A stretch of DNA of 64,000 nt. Source: RGIG7450 sp045633565. GTDB taxonomy: Bacteria; Bacillota; Clostridia; RUG12999. Under the pieces are notes generated by a model that was not told the DNA's origin, did no database searches, and was given only the letters and a program-made list of their open reading frames with translations. This document shows positions 18,080 to 27,118 of the stretch, piece by piece. The stretch's first letter is position 1. Each line of letters opens with the position of its first letter. The stretch covers positions 1 through 64,000 of the forward strand of contig JAZQYO010000011.1 of NCBI GenBank assembly GCA_045633565.1. Reading direction: 5' to 3'. A program made the translations under genes and the position numbers.

Positions 18080-18155
18080 AAAAATTCCTCCTTGCTGTCG
18101 CTCCCGTTTTGGGATGCAACGCATAAATTTTCTATATTACCCTTTCGGGATAATA
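18080..18155 (-). other. Structured spacer before the ECF S-component gene
   Basis: On the minus strand, a TATCCCGAAAGGGTA-type hairpin (around 18140-18155) and a second pairing CCC...GGG (CATCCCAAAACGGGAG, around 18095-18115) lie just ahead of the ribosome binding site. I do not recognise a known riboswitch class. Confidence 0.35.
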
Positions 18156-18920
18156 TCACACATTTTTGTTATATAAAATATTAAGTCCTTTTAATACCAG
18201 GTTTTCATCAAGTGTTATGTCATGTTTACAGTGATTAACGATTGTTGAAGAAAGTCCGCCAGTGGCGTAAACTTTCATTTCCTCACCCATTTCATCGTTA
18301 AAGCGGTCTATCATTCCGTCAATCATACTTGCATTACCAAATATGACACCCGACTGCATTGCGTCAATGGTGTTTTTACCGATAACCGATTTTGGCGCTT
18401 CAAGCGCAATATGCGGAAGCTGTGCCGTTCCGCTTGAAAGTGCTTTAAGTCCGATATTTACACCGGGGATAATGGAAACTCCGCAGAAGCATCCCGTTTT
18501 GTCCATCAGCATAATCTTAGTAGCCGTTCCCATATCAATTACAAGGGACGGGCTGCCATAAATATGATGAGCCGCAACGCAGGCACAAATAAGGTCTGCA
18601 CCAACGCTTGCCGGATTGTCGCAATGAATATTGATGCCCGTTTTTATTCCGGGACCCACCATAATTGCATCCGCACCGTAAGCATATTTTACTGCTTTTT
18701 TCATAATACCGTTCAGTGGTGGAACAACAGACGAAATAATAGCACCTTTAATTTCCGGTTTGTCAATGCCGTGCATTGAAAGAACGCCTAAAATTTTTGA
18801 CGCATACTCGTCCTCTGTACTTGTGACGCTTGTGGCAATCCTTGCCACAAACTTGATTTCGTCTCCTGAAAAGCCACCGATAACAATATTTGTATTACCT
18901 ATGTCAATTGCAAGAACCAT
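18156..18920 (-). CDS. coaX: Type III pantothenate kinase
   Basis: 254 residues. The ASKHA-fold signatures are clear: phosphate-binding AIDIGNTNIVIGGF at the N terminus, GADLICACVAAHHIYG in the middle, IDMGTATKI and VYATGGLSSTI near the C terminus. It phosphorylates pantothenate, the first step of CoA synthesis. It is followed on the same strand by an ECF S component that may import its substrate, and preceded by an SGNH hydrolase gene 12 bp away. Ribosome binding site AGAGGGG. Confidence 0.95.
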   Translation of the reverse strand: MVLAIDIGNTNIVIGGFSGDEIKFVARIATSVTSTEDEYASKILGVLSMHGIDKPEIKGAIISSVVPPLNGIMKKAVKYAYGADAIMVGPGIKTGINIHCDNPASVGADLICACVAAHHIYGSPSLVIDMGTATKIMLMDKTGCFCGVSIIPGVNIGLKALSSGTAQLPHIALEAPKSVIGKNTIDAMQSGVIFGNASMIDGMIDRFNDEMGEEMKVYATGGLSSTIVNHCKHDITLDENLVLKGLNILYNKNV

Positions 18921-18932
18921 ATTTACCCCTCT

Positions 18933-19595
18933 TTATTTGCTTTTGTGATTATAGTCAAAATCACAATGTTTTAAAAATTCTCTTGCCATAAGTGTTGCGC
19001 CTACCTGGTTAGGATGAATTCTGTCCCACGCAACATAGCCGGAATGACGGATTTTGCAATAGTCTTCATACATTTTCTGAAAATCAACAAAGATGCAACC
19101 GTGCTTGTCCGCAAGCCTGCGGCAAATTTCAACATATTCATCCATTCTTTTTCTCATCATATCTTCCCTGTTTGGCTCCATGATATAAGGAGAAAGGATA
19201 AATATACCTTTTACGTTATCTTTAACCTTTAAAATCATCGTTTCAACATTTTCTTCATATTCATCCGGAAGAACATGTGAATCTGTTATAGCAGGAGAGT
19301 CAAACTGTCTCCAGACATCATTTATGCCAATACAAATTGAAACCCAGTCGGGATTTAAGTCTGTAACATCTCTGTCAAATCTTGCAAGCAAATCTCTGCT
19401 TGTGTGACCTGAAGTTCCCGAGTTTGTAACCCGCAGGAAAACTTCCGGATAATATGCTGCAAACATACTCTCCAAAACTCTTACATAACCTCTGCCGACA
19501 TTGTCAAACAGTCCTTCTCCTACAGGCTGTCCGCTGCCCATGTCAGTAACAGAGTCTCCGGCAAATACTATACGGTCTAAATGTTCAAAAATCAT
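18933..19595 (-). CDS. SGNH/GDSL-family hydrolase
   Basis: 220 residues, no signal peptide. The four SGNH blocks are present: Ser in VFAGDSVTDMGS, Gly in NSGTSGHTSRDLL, Asn in CIGINDVWRQF, and Asp-His in AWDRIHPNQVG. This layout resembles rhamnogalacturonan acetylesterase-like and other carbohydrate esterases. A cytoplasmic ester-cleaving enzyme acting on acetylated oligosaccharides fits the glycosidases nearby, but that is inference. It lies in a co-directional run with AraC and flavoprotein genes. Confidence 0.85.
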   Translation of the reverse strand: MIFEHLDRIVFAGDSVTDMGSGQPVGEGLFDNVGRGYVRVLESMFAAYYPEVFLRVTNSGTSGHTSRDLLARFDRDVTDLNPDWVSICIGINDVWRQFDSPAITDSHVLPDEYEENVETMILKVKDNVKGIFILSPYIMEPNREDMMRKRMDEYVEICRRLADKHGCIFVDFQKMYEDYCKIRHSGYVAWDRIHPNQVGATLMAREFLKHCDFDYNHKSK

Positions 19596-19611
19596 TTGTA
19601 TAACTCCTTTT

Positions 19612-20232
19612 CTATCTTATGAAACTTGTTGTTATTCTGGGCTCTCTTTCGGGAACACAAAGGCCGTTTTCCTTGCCAAGCTTAATGCATTTGATAAGCC
19701 AAGCCATGTTATTTCCGAGAGTTCTCATTGTCTGCATACCTTCTTCATCTTTGCGTACCTGCTCAGGGGTTGAGCCATGAACCTGATTCCAGTACTGAGA
19801 AGATGCAACCGGCATACCGCTTATGGTAAAATATTTATTGAGCGCATCAAAAGCTGCTGATGCACCGCCTCTGCGACAGGACACAATAGCTGCACCCACT
19901 TTGCCTTCAAATCCGCTGCCGGCTGTGAAAAGTCTGTCCAAAAAGGAAGAAATCTGTCCGCTCGGAGCAGCATAATATACAGGCGAGCCTACTACAATGC
20001 CGTCAATCTCGGGCAGCATTTCTATTATTTCATTTACTTTATCATTCACAAAACATTTACCTGTTTTGCCGCAGTTTCCACATGCAATACAACCTGAAAC
20101 AGGCTGCGTTCCGACATGTACCATCACCGTTTCAACACCATTTTTATTAAGTGCACCTGCCACTTCACAGAGCGCCTCGTTTGTACAACCGTTTTTATGC
20201 GGGCTTCCGTTAATAAGTAATACTTTCATCAT
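19612..20232 (-). CDS. NADPH-dependent FMN reductase / iron-sulfur flavoprotein family
   Basis: 206 residues. The flavodoxin-like fold begins LLINGSPHKNGCTNEALCEVA. The cysteine cluster CIACGNCGKTGKCFVND (four Cys) matches the iron-sulfur flavoprotein group. GSPVYYAAPSGQISSFLDRLF is the FMN-binding loop. It is an electron carrier or reductase of unknown partner. Two adjacent ATGs (20232, 20229) are possible starts. The stop codon of the upstream AraC gene overlaps the first ATG by one base. Confidence 0.85.
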   Translation of the reverse strand: MMKVLLINGSPHKNGCTNEALCEVAGALNKNGVETVMVHVGTQPVSGCIACGNCGKTGKCFVNDKVNEIIEMLPEIDGIVVGSPVYYAAPSGQISSFLDRLFTAGSGFEGKVGAAIVSCRRGGASAAFDALNKYFTISGMPVASSQYWNQVHGSTPEQVRKDEEGMQTMRTLGNNMAWLIKCIKLGKENGLCVPEREPRITTSFIR

Positions 20233-21047
20233 TATTCCCCCTTATTTTTTTCAAGCATAATCTTTTTTCTGTACTCAGACGGCGGATAACCAAATCTTTC
20301 CTTAAACCGTCTTGAAAAATAAAATTGGTCGCAAAAGCCTAATCTCTGGCTTATTTCATTTATTGATATATACTCTCTGCTGAGCAGACGTTTTGCTTTG
20401 AAAAACACCATATCATCAATATATTTTCCTATTGAAACACCCGTTTCATTTTTAAAATCTTTCCTGAGCTTGCTTTTGGATATAAAAAGTTTTTCCGAAA
20501 CCATTTCCGTATTTAAACTTATTCTTGTGTGTCGGTGAATATACTCCATTGCCTTTTTTACACTGTCCGAATACTGTTTTATAGGAACACTTTTAAAATC
20601 ATATTTTTCTACAATTCTGAAAACCGTATCATATATAATCTGTTTTAGTCTTATAAGCTTCATATAGTCGCCCGAATCAAGACATTTTTCAATCTCTTCA
20701 AACTCATTTCCCGCAAACGGAACAGAGCAAATTTTATTAACGTTTGACATAAGGTCATATTTTTCAAGCGTGTTTATGTAAACATGGAAAAACATTTTTT
20801 CAAGTCTTTTATCACAACCGTAGTCAAAAACACATTCAGACGGGACAAGATAGATATTGCCCGGTGTAAGCATCACCTTTTCACCGTTGCAAACAAGGTA
20901 TCCCTCGCCCGAATTAACATAGTAAAGTCTGGAAAATGGGTCGCAGACATTTTTGCACTTCCATTTACTGTCCAGCCTTGCGTATGCTGCGTGCTCAATT
21001 TCAATTTCAAATCCGCTTAAAGCGTAGTGTTTCATTTTTGTATGCAT
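20232..21047 (-). CDS. AraC-family transcriptional regulator
   Basis: 271 residues. An N-terminal cupin-like sensor (PFSRLYYVNSGEGYLVCNGEKVMLTPGNIYLVP) is followed by a C-terminal pair of HTH motifs (ISLNTEMVSEKLFISKSKLRKDF; ISINEISQRLGFCDQFYFSRRF then GYPPSEYRK). The sensor resembles that of the second AraC protein at 62475, so they are probably paralogous. It heads a run of minus-strand genes (flavoprotein, SGNH hydrolase, coaX, ECF-S) and probably controls at least the first of them. Confidence 0.9.
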   Translation of the reverse strand: MHTKMKHYALSGFEIEIEHAAYARLDSKWKCKNVCDPFSRLYYVNSGEGYLVCNGEKVMLTPGNIYLVPSECVFDYGCDKRLEKMFFHVYINTLEKYDLMSNVNKICSVPFAGNEFEEIEKCLDSGDYMKLIRLKQIIYDTVFRIVEKYDFKSVPIKQYSDSVKKAMEYIHRHTRISLNTEMVSEKLFISKSKLRKDFKNETGVSIGKYIDDMVFFKAKRLLSREYISINEISQRLGFCDQFYFSRRFKERFGYPPSEYRKKIMLEKNKGE

Positions 21048-21135
21048 GACAAAATCTCCATATTTTATATCAAAAATAAATATGCCAAATTGCCAATTTA
21101 TATTACAGCAAAGTAATCTGACTGCTTATACTATA

Positions 21136-21164
21136 ATTTTACAATTATACATACATAAAGTCAA
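21136..21164 (-). promoter_or_regulatory. Promoter of the AraC-flavoprotein operon
   Basis: On the minus strand: TTGACT, a 17-bp spacer and TAAAAT. Confidence 0.65.
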
Positions 21165-21179
21165 GAAAAATTTTAAAAT

Positions 21180-21206
21180 AAAATCCGTGGTAATTCCACG
21201 GATTTT
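21180..21206 (-). terminator. Terminator of the hom-lysC-PPTase operon
   Basis: An 11-bp stem AAAATCCGTGG/CCACGGATTTT, immediately after the PPTase stop codon. Confidence 0.82.
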
Positions 21207-21808
21207 CAAAGTCTTATATTTACAATTTTCTCTGGCGGAAAATCAAATTCCGTGCAGACCGAGAGCATATACTCACCAAGCTCAAAGCTTTTGAGCCGGT
21301 ATGTCACTCCGCCATAGCGGACAACATCTTCCGATAAATCAGTTTTAAAAATGTCTTCCCCGAGTCCTTCGCCAACACATTTGGCAAGAGCTTCTTTTCT
21401 TGTCCATAAACGGACAATCTGTTTTGCGGCAGAGATTTTTGCCCGTTCGCTCGGCAGGGCAATTTTGTCCATCAGTCTTTCACAAAGCGGTCTGATTTTT
21501 TCTATATCCACACCAATTTCGCTTGTACCAAAGGCACAAACAGCCTTATCTCCCGAATGGGAAATGTTGAAATAAACTCCATCAACATACGGTTTTCCCT
21601 TTGATGCTTCATTAATCCGCATATCGGGGTTTAAACCCATTTTTTCAAGACCTTTTTTTAAAAGACATGCCCCGGCAAGTGTACGGTTTTTATCATCACG
21701 GAGTCTTTTTGCGTCAATTTTGCCCTTAAAATATTCGTTTGTCTTTAGATAAAGCCCCTGAAACAGGCTGTCGCTGCATAGGGGCTTTGTATCTGTAATA
21801 TAAATCAT
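21206..21808 (-). CDS. 4'-phosphopantetheinyl transferase superfamily protein
   Basis: 200 residues. The Sfp-type magnesium site is intact: GVDIEKIRPL and the W-x-x-KEA motif in RLWTRKEALAKCVGEG, plus NISHSGD. It transfers the phosphopantetheine arm of CoA to a carrier protein. No polyketide or peptide synthetase is in the window, so the carrier protein is unknown. Its ATG overlaps the lysC stop codon by one base, so it is translationally coupled to amino-acid genes. Confidence 0.88.
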   Translation of the reverse strand: MIYITDTKPLCSDSLFQGLYLKTNEYFKGKIDAKRLRDDKNRTLAGACLLKKGLEKMGLNPDMRINEASKGKPYVDGVYFNISHSGDKAVCAFGTSEIGVDIEKIRPLCERLMDKIALPSERAKISAAKQIVRLWTRKEALAKCVGEGLGEDIFKTDLSEDVVRYGGVTYRLKSFELGEYMLSVCTEFDFPPEKIVNIRL

Positions 21809-23013
21809 TATCCGATGAACTTTTCATGAATAGCTTTAACAGCTTTTTCAGCATCAGCCTGGTCAATTAAAACAGAAACTTTGATTTCAGATGTAGAAAT
21901 CATATTGATATTGATGCCTGCATTGTAAAGAGCTTCAAACATCATTGAAGCAACACCCGGGTTGTTAACCATACCTGCGCCAACAATAGATACTTTTGAA
22001 ACGTCAGTTCTGTGTTCGAGTGTTTCAAAACCGATTATGTCTTTGTTTTCTTCAATAATAGCAAGTGCTTTTTCCATATTGCCTTCATTTACAGTAAAGG
22101 CAATATCTTTTTTACCACCTCTGCCAATAGACTGCAGGATAATATCAACGTTGATTTTTTCCTTAGCCAGTTTTGAGAAAATATTGAACGCTGTTCCCGG
22201 TCTGTCTTCAAGACCTACAACTGCAATTCTTGCTACATCATTATCACGGGCAACGCCCTTAACCATCATTTTTTCCACCTTGTCTGCCTCCTTAACGTAT
22301 GTTCCTTCAACCTTGTTGAAGCTTGATTTTACTGCCATATTAACATGATATTTTTTTGCCATTTCAACCGAACGGTTGTGAAGTACATTAGCACCAAGAC
22401 TTGCAAGTTCCAGCATTTCGTCATAGGAAACTGTTTCAAGTTTTTTTGCATTTTTGCAAATTCTCGGGTCGGTTGTATATACACCGTCAACGTCTGTGTA
22501 AATTTCGCAAAGGTCAGCATGGAGTGCCGCCGCAATCGCAACTGCAGTTGTGTCACTTCCGCCACGACCAAGTGTTGTTATATCGTCAAACTTATTAATA
22601 CCCTGGAAGCCTGCAACAATAACAATTCTTTTTTTGTCAAGCTCTGTGTGTATTCTTTCTGCATCAACCTTATGTATTCTCGCATTACTGTAATGCGAAT
22701 CGGTTTTCATACCAATCTGCCAGCCTGTAAGTGAAATTACCGGATAACCCATTTTTTCAATTGCCATTGCAAGCAGTGAAATTGTTACCTGCTCACCGGT
22801 TGAAAGGAGCATATCCATTTCCCTTTTTGAACCGTTAGGGTTAATCTGCTGCGCAAGTTCAATAAGGTCGTCTGTAGTGTCTCCCATTGCGGAAACAACC
22901 ACGATAACATCGTTGCCTGCATCGTATGTTTCTGTAACTCTGCCGGCAACATTAAATATTTTCTCGGCATTGGCAACCGAGCTGCCGCCGAATTTCTGGA
23001 CAATTAATGCCAT
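21808..23013 (-). CDS. lysC: Aspartate kinase
   Basis: 401 residues, standard length. Kinase domain: VQKFGGSSVANAEKIF (substrate and ATP binding), LSTGEQVTISLLA, and TTLGRGGSDTTAVAIAAAL. The C-terminal 140 residues hold two ACT domains (VARIAVVGLEDRPGTAFNIF; VSKVSIVGAGMVNNPGVASMMFEAL), the feedback-control module. It catalyses the first step from aspartate to lysine, threonine and methionine. It follows hom by 19 bp with its own GGAGGAAT site. Confidence 0.96.
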   Translation of the reverse strand: MALIVQKFGGSSVANAEKIFNVAGRVTETYDAGNDVIVVVSAMGDTTDDLIELAQQINPNGSKREMDMLLSTGEQVTISLLAMAIEKMGYPVISLTGWQIGMKTDSHYSNARIHKVDAERIHTELDKKRIVIVAGFQGINKFDDITTLGRGGSDTTAVAIAAALHADLCEIYTDVDGVYTTDPRICKNAKKLETVSYDEMLELASLGANVLHNRSVEMAKKYHVNMAVKSSFNKVEGTYVKEADKVEKMMVKGVARDNDVARIAVVGLEDRPGTAFNIFSKLAKEKINVDIILQSIGRGGKKDIAFTVNEGNMEKALAIIEENKDIIGFETLEHRTDVSKVSIVGAGMVNNPGVASMMFEALYNAGININMISTSEIKVSVLIDQADAEKAVKAIHEKFIG

Positions 23014-23032
23014 TATCTATTCCTCCAATTCA

Positions 23033-24238
23033 TTATTCTTCATAAACCTTAATAAGTGATTTTACACTCTGTAATTTTTCAAGTTTTTCCACAAGCCCGC
23101 GGTGGATTTCTTTTTCTGTTATGAATGCGATTTCGTCTGAATCTGTTTCAATAAATTTTGCACCTGCAAAAAGTGTTTTAACAGCATTCAAATCCTCAGC
23201 CGCTGCTCTCACATAATATTTAGAAACAGTTTCACCAAAGTCCACAACTTCAATATCAGGTTCGGTCCAGGATATAGGAGCACATGCTGTGCTGCCGGTT
23301 ACAATGTCAATAATATCGCCTACAACCGCACTTGCTGTGGGCAGCATACCTGCACCTCTGCCGTAGAACATAACATCGCCCACATTGTCGCCCGTTACCA
23401 TTCCCGCATTGAAAACATCGTCAACCTTTGAAAGCGGCATGTGACCCGGAATAAGCATAGGACCAACCCACACCTCAGCTTTGTCGCCCTCTTTTTTACT
23501 GTAACCGATAAGCTTTACTGCATAACCTGCTTTTTCGGCATATTTCGCATCAGAAAGAGAAATTTTTGTAATCCCTTCAGTATGTATATCGTCGCACTTT
23601 ATACTTCTGCCGTATGCAAGCGATGACAAAATTGCAATCTTTCTGCAAGCGTCGATACCTTCAACATCGGCAGCGGGGTTTGCTTCCGCATAGCCTTTTG
23701 CCTGGGCGTCTTTCAGAGCATCTTCAAAGCTTTTATTATCTTTCAGCATACTTGTGAGTATGTAGTTTGTGGTACCATTTAAAATACCCATTATTTTGGT
23801 TATGTTATTTCCCGTCAGGCATCTGTGCAAAGGATGAATCAGCGGGATTCCTCCGCCAACACTTGCCTCAAACAGATAGCTTACGCCTTTATCCTGTGCT
23901 ATTTTAAGCAGCTCTGTTCCGTGGGTAGCAACAAGCTCTTTATTGGATGTGACAACATTTTTTCCTGCCAGCAGTGCCGCCTTTGTAAATTCGTATGCAA
24001 CAGTTGCGCCGCCTATTACCTCGGCAACAACATCAACTTCCTCATCAGCTAAAATTGTTGCAAAATCTTTTACAAACAGGTGCTTTTCAGGATGATTATC
24101 AAATTCCCTTATGTCAAGAATATATTTTACCTGGACGGGTTTGCCGGCATTTTTTGTTACCTGCGATGCTGTGTTTTTCAGTATTTCATAAACACCGGAG
24201 CCGACAACTCCAAATCCGAGAATTGCAACTTTGGACAT
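23033..24238 (-). CDS. hom: Homoserine dehydrogenase
   Basis: About 401 residues from the ATG at 24238, which has an AAGGGGG site; an upstream ATG at 24292 in frame lies in the promoter. It has an NAD(P) motif (VAILGFGVVGSGVYEIL), the family block LLAGKNVVTSNKELVATHG, the catalytic region GILNGTTNYILTSM and AKGYAEANPAADVEG. The C-terminal 80 residues form an ACT domain (YYVRAAAEDLNAV). It reduces aspartate semialdehyde to homoserine. First gene of the hom-lysC-PPTase operon. Confidence 0.96.
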   Translation of the reverse strand: MSKVAILGFGVVGSGVYEILKNTASQVTKNAGKPVQVKYILDIREFDNHPEKHLFVKDFATILADEEVDVVAEVIGGATVAYEFTKAALLAGKNVVTSNKELVATHGTELLKIAQDKGVSYLFEASVGGGIPLIHPLHRCLTGNNITKIMGILNGTTNYILTSMLKDNKSFEDALKDAQAKGYAEANPAADVEGIDACRKIAILSSLAYGRSIKCDDIHTEGITKISLSDAKYAEKAGYAVKLIGYSKKEGDKAEVWVGPMLIPGHMPLSKVDDVFNAGMVTGDNVGDVMFYGRGAGMLPTASAVVGDIIDIVTGSTACAPISWTEPDIEVVDFGETVSKYYVRAAAEDLNAVKTLFAGAKFIETDSDEIAFITEKEIHRGLVEKLEKLQSVKSLIKVYEE

Positions 24239-24282
24239 AAAAACATCCCCCTTTTTACCAATATAAAAAACAATTAATATAC

Positions 24283-24311
24283 ATTTTACCATTTTTCTTA
24301 TTTAAAATCAA
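24283..24311 (-). promoter_or_regulatory. Promoter of hom
   Basis: On the minus strand: TTGATT, a 17-bp spacer and TAAAAT. Confidence 0.65.
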
Positions 24312-24352
24312 GATGTTTTTATATTTTTTTATGTCAGATGGTAAATTTTCTC

Positions 24353-24381
24353 TTGCCAACAGGTTTAAAAGATGATATACT
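24353..24381 (+). promoter_or_regulatory. Promoter of apgM
   Basis: TTGCCA (24353-24358), a 17-bp spacer and TATACT (24376-24381). Confidence 0.6.
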
Positions 24382-24410
24382 TATATAACAAAGAAACAGG
24401 AGGACTACAT

Positions 24411-25610
24411 ATGAAATATTTAATTCTTTTGGGCGACGGCATGGCTGACCTTCCGCTTCCCGGATATGACAATAAAACACCCCTTGAGCTTGCAGACAAG
24501 CCCTGTATGGACACTCTTGCAAAAAAAGGCATTCTTGGCATGGTTAAAACTGTTCCCGACTCTTTAAAACCGGGCAGTGACGTTGCCAATCTTTCGGTTA
24601 TGGGTTACAATACCGAAAATTGTTACACAGGCCGTTCCCCTCTTGAGGCTGCAAGTATCGGTGTAGAACTTTTGCCTGATGACATGACATTCAGATGCAA
24701 TCTTGTAACTCTCTCAGACGATGAAATCTATGAAAATAAAACAATGGTGGACTATTCTTCCGGCGAAATCACAACCGAAGAAGCAGCCCAGCTTATAAAA
24801 GCAGTTTCCGAGCACCTGGGTACAGAAATCCAGGAGTTCCACGCAGGTATTTCATACCGTCATCTTCTGGTATGGCACGGTTGTGACAAGAAATTTAATC
24901 TCACACCGCCTCACGACATTTCGGACAGAAAAATAACTGACTATATGCCAAGCGAACCTCTTTTCTGCGAAATGATGAAAAAGAGCTATGAGTTTTTAAA
25001 AGACCACCCCGTTAACCTTAAAAGAATAGAGCGCGGACTTAATCCTGCAAACTCTATCTGGCTTTGGGGCGAAGGCACAAAACCCATGGTGGAAAATTTT
25101 GAGAAGAAAACCGGTCTTAAGGGCAGCGTAGTTTCTGCGGTTGACCTTGTTAAAGGTATCGGTTTCTGTGCAGGCATGGACGTTATTGAGGTGGACGGAG
25201 TTACAGGTAATATAGATACAAACTTTGAGGGCAAAGCCAAAGCGGCTGCCGATGCTCTTTTAGGTGATTCAGATTTTGTTTATCTTCACTTTGAAGCTCC
25301 CGATGAGTGTGGTCACCATGGTGATCCCGATGGCAAAATCAAGTCAATTGAGTATCTTGACAAAAGAGTTCTCTCCTACCTGCTCAAGAGATTTGATGAT
25401 GCAAAAATTGATTACAGCATTATGATTCTGCCCGACCATCCGACACCTATTGCAACAAAAACTCATTCAAGAGAGCCTGTCCCCTTCCTTATCTACAAAA
25501 GTACCGACGAGAAAAACAATGCTGATGCGTTTTATACAGAAAAACGTGCCGCACAGACAGGTCTTTTCGTAGAGGAAGGACACAAATTGCTTGATATGTT
25601 TATAGGCTAA
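24411..25610 (+). CDS. apgM: 2,3-bisphosphoglycerate-independent phosphoglycerate mutase, archaeal type
   Basis: 399 residues from the ATG at 24411 behind AGGAGG. Alkaline-phosphatase-superfamily metal motifs are visible: LILLGDGMADLP at the start, the nucleophile Ser in SDVANLSVMGYN, and HFEAPDECGHHGD plus ILPDHPTP near the C terminus. It interconverts 3- and 2-phosphoglycerate. This form is often found in Clostridia next to aspartate-family genes, as here, divergent from hom. Older annotations call it homoserine kinase-like; the mutase call is preferred. Confidence 0.9.
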   Translation: MKYLILLGDGMADLPLPGYDNKTPLELADKPCMDTLAKKGILGMVKTVPDSLKPGSDVANLSVMGYNTENCYTGRSPLEAASIGVELLPDDMTFRCNLVTLSDDEIYENKTMVDYSSGEITTEEAAQLIKAVSEHLGTEIQEFHAGISYRHLLVWHGCDKKFNLTPPHDISDRKITDYMPSEPLFCEMMKKSYEFLKDHPVNLKRIERGLNPANSIWLWGEGTKPMVENFEKKTGLKGSVVSAVDLVKGIGFCAGMDVIEVDGVTGNIDTNFEGKAKAAADALLGDSDFVYLHFEAPDECGHHGDPDGKIKSIEYLDKRVLSYLLKRFDDAKIDYSIMILPDHPTPIATKTHSREPVPFLIYKSTDEKNNADAFYTEKRAAQTGLFVEEGHKLLDMFIG

Positions 25611-25643
25611 AAAAAATGCAGGAAACGTTTCCTGCATCTTTTT
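25611..25643. terminator. Bidirectional terminator between apgM and the ABC genes
   Basis: The 10-bp stem ATGCAGGAAA/TTTCCTGCAT has a 2-nt centre and A- and T-runs on either side. Confidence 0.85.
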
Positions 25644-25646
25644 AAT

Positions 25647-26393
25647 TTATAAAACTTTATTTAAAAAATCAATTGTTCTTGGATGTTTGGGATTTGTGAA
25701 GATTTCTTCCGGAGTACCTTCTTCCAAAATAACCCCTTCATCCATAAAAAGAACTCTGTTTGCAACTTCACGTGCAAACCCCATCTCATGAGTAACAACC
25801 ACCATGGTCATTCCATCTTTTGCAAGTTTTTTCATTACAGCTAAAACTTCGCCAACCATTTCGGGGTCAAGTGCGCTTGTAGGCTCATCAAAGAGCATAA
25901 TGTCGGGAGACATGGCAAGTGCTCTTGCGATTGCAACCCTTTGCTTTTGTCCGCCCGAAAGTTGGGACGGATAACTTTCGGCTTTGTCCGAAAGGCCAAC
26001 TGTTTCAAGAAGCTTTAAAGCAATTTTTTCTGCTTCTTCTTTTGTTGCTTTTTTAAGGTCAACCGGTGCAAGCATAAGATTGCGCAATACGTTCATATTT
26101 GCAAATAAATTAAAATGCTGGAACACCATACCGATATTTTCGCGGATTTTATTGATTTCCACTTTTTTGCCGCTAATTTTATTTCCATCAACAACAATTT
26201 CGCCCGAGGTGGTGTTTTCAAGTCTGTTTATACATCTTAAAAAGGTCGATTTCCCTGAGCCGGAAGGCCCGATTACACAAACAACCTCACCCTCGTAAAT
26301 ATCTGTTGAAATGCCCTTCAAAACCTCATTATGACCAAAGGATTTTCTAAGATCTTTTACATGAATTTTAATGTTTTTATCTTTCACGGTCAC
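25647..26393 (-). CDS. Polar amino-acid ABC transporter ATP-binding protein
   Basis: 248 residues. Walker A GPSGSGKST, the polar amino-acid subfamily pattern around the Q-loop (GMVFQHFNLFANMNVLRN), signature LSGGQKQRVAIARAL and Walker B DIMLFDEPTSALDPE are all complete, with the H-loop in VVTHEMGFA. It is GlnQ-like and powers import through the permease encoded just upstream. The GTG start overlaps the end of the permease gene by 17 bp. Confidence 0.95.
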   Translation of the reverse strand: MTVKDKNIKIHVKDLRKSFGHNEVLKGISTDIYEGEVVCVIGPSGSGKSTFLRCINRLENTTSGEIVVDGNKISGKKVEINKIRENIGMVFQHFNLFANMNVLRNLMLAPVDLKKATKEEAEKIALKLLETVGLSDKAESYPSQLSGGQKQRVAIARALAMSPDIMLFDEPTSALDPEMVGEVLAVMKKLAKDGMTMVVVTHEMGFAREVANRVLFMDEGVILEEGTPEEIFTNPKHPRTIDFLNKVL

Positions 26394-27051
26394 GTCTCAG
26401 TCTCCTTTCCAGTGCATTTGCAATCTGTTGAAGCGTAAGAATTACCACAAGATACATCACTGCAACAATGGCCCACATTTCAAAAGATTTAAAAGTTATG
26501 GAAATAACATTCTGTGCTTTGTTTACAAGCTCCGGAAATCCGATAACTGACAAAAGGGATGTATCTTTAAGGGTTATTATAAACTGATTTACAATACTCG
26601 GAATCATATTTTTAATAGCCTGTGGCAATACCACCCGATACATTGACCTCCAGTAAGAAAGGCCGAGACTTCTTGCCGCTTCCATCTGCCCTGGGTCAAT
26701 TGACTGAATACCGGCACGGATAATTTCGGACATATATGCACCGCAGTTAAGCGCCAGACAGATTGTCCCCGCCTGAAGTGCAGTAAGAACAAATTTTGCT
26801 CCAAAGAATGTTCTTATTCCGTAAGGAACGCCGTAAAAAATGAAAAAGGCAAGAACAATCAGCGGTACTCCCCGGATAAGATTTACATATATCAATGATA
26901 TTACTTTGGAAACTTTGTTGTCAACAACGCTCGCCAAACCAAAAATTATACCAAGTATACAGCCAAAAAACAGCCCGCACAGGGCAAGCAGCAGTGTTTG
27001 ACCCATTGCTGCAAGAAGAAGTTGACCGTATGTACTTATAAGCTGAACCAT
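26377..27051 (-). CDS. Polar amino-acid ABC transporter permease
   Basis: 224 residues of the HisM/GlnP family with about five membrane helices. The EAA loop that docks the ATPase is visible in EAARSLGLSYWRSMYRVVLPQA. The N terminus (QLLLAAMGQTLLLALCGLFFG) starts the first helix. A single permease gene suggests a homodimer in the membrane. A good GGAGGAG site precedes it, and it lies between the binding-protein and ATPase genes of one operon. Confidence 0.93.
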   Translation of the reverse strand: MVQLISTYGQLLLAAMGQTLLLALCGLFFGCILGIIFGLASVVDNKVSKVISLIYVNLIRGVPLIVLAFFIFYGVPYGIRTFFGAKFVLTALQAGTICLALNCGAYMSEIIRAGIQSIDPGQMEAARSLGLSYWRSMYRVVLPQAIKNMIPSIVNQFIITLKDTSLLSVIGFPELVNKAQNVISITFKSFEMWAIVAVMYLVVILTLQQIANALERRLRRDRER

Positions 27052-27118
27052 GAGAACAAGCTCCTCCTAAGAAAGTGAAGAGGGCACCGGGTAATCCAAT
27101 GCCCTTCTGATAAACTTA

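Noticed and set aside
24239..24292. Longer N terminus for homoserine dehydrogenase
   Set aside because: It runs through the promoter and ribosome binding site; the ATG at 24238 is directly followed by the family's usual start.
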